A stretch of DNA of 5,444 nucleotides, taken from contig CAZOMM010000075.1 of assembly GCA_964581165.1 (NCBI GenBank), positions 1 through 5,444 of the forward strand. The letters run 5' to 3'. The notes beneath the pieces were generated by a model. The model made no database searches and was not told the DNA's origin. It worked only from the letters and a program-made list of their open reading frames with translations. Each line of letters starts with the position of its first letter. Within the stretch, counting starts at the first letter, position 1. Shown here piece after piece: positions 5,423 through 5,444 of the stretch. The position numbers and the translations under genes were made by a program. This DNA is from CAZPAN01 sp964581165. Its GTDB lineage: Bacteria; Actinomycetota; Coriobacteriia; Coriobacteriales; CADBOM01.

Positions 5423-5444
5423 TTGCTTCGAATTGAAAGACCTA
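5423..5444 (+). CDS. Possible start of a divergent gene, cut by the window edge
   Basis: AAGGAG at 5407-5412 is followed ten bases later by TTG 5423-5425, opening a frame that reads MLRIERP before the window ends. The ribosome binding site is strong and the position, divergent from the rhodanese gene, is sensible. Only seven codons are visible, so no function can be given. A start with another codon beyond the edge cannot be excluded. Confidence 0.4.

Overview
The window looks like a piece of a draft or metagenome-derived bacterial chromosome. It contains two runs of exactly 100 N (1354-1453 and 2808-2907), which are typical scaffold-gap placeholders. Moderate GC, a lipoprotein with a Ser/Thr/Asp-rich linker and a CsbB-like/YfhO-like gene pair suggest a Gram-positive bacterium. 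A member of the Coriobacteriia (Actinomycetota) or a Bacillota lineage would both fit. No marker gene here settles the taxonomy.

Layout. On the minus strand at the left edge is the start of an unrecognised gene (116 to beyond 1). It is preceded by, and overlaps, a small open frame (262-116) made largely of five pentapeptide repeats, consensus GDSVL. An AT-rich divergent promoter region (about 265-391) separates these from a plus-strand operon. The first gene (392 into gap 1) is a family 2 glycosyltransferase of the polyprenyl-phosphate sugar synthase type (GtrB/CsbB/DPM1-like). The second (1474-4168, interrupted by gap 2) is a YfhO-family multi-spanning membrane protein. A strong 15-bp stem-loop (4178-4220) follows the operon. 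On the minus strand, converging on it, is a two-domain rhodanese lipoprotein (5273-4326) with its own ribosome binding site and a plausible -10. At the right edge an AAGGAG site and a TTG codon mark the probable start of a divergent plus-strand gene (5423 onwards).

How the genes work together. In Bacillus and Listeria relatives, a CsbB-type enzyme loads a sugar onto undecaprenyl phosphate, a flippase turns it over, and a YfhO-type GT-C enzyme moves the sugar onto an extracellular glycopolymer such as lipoteichoic acid. The operon here has the first and last of these components. The most striking point is a run of ten G inside the glycosyltransferase gene (757-766). Adding or removing one G brings in a stop codon within about 20 codons, so the gene looks like an on/off phase-variable contingency locus that would switch surface sugar decoration. 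The window also holds three in-register tandem repeats of 15, 12 and 15 bp, all in frame in putative coding sequence, two of them inside the YfhO protein. This suggests a repeat-driven mode of surface variation.
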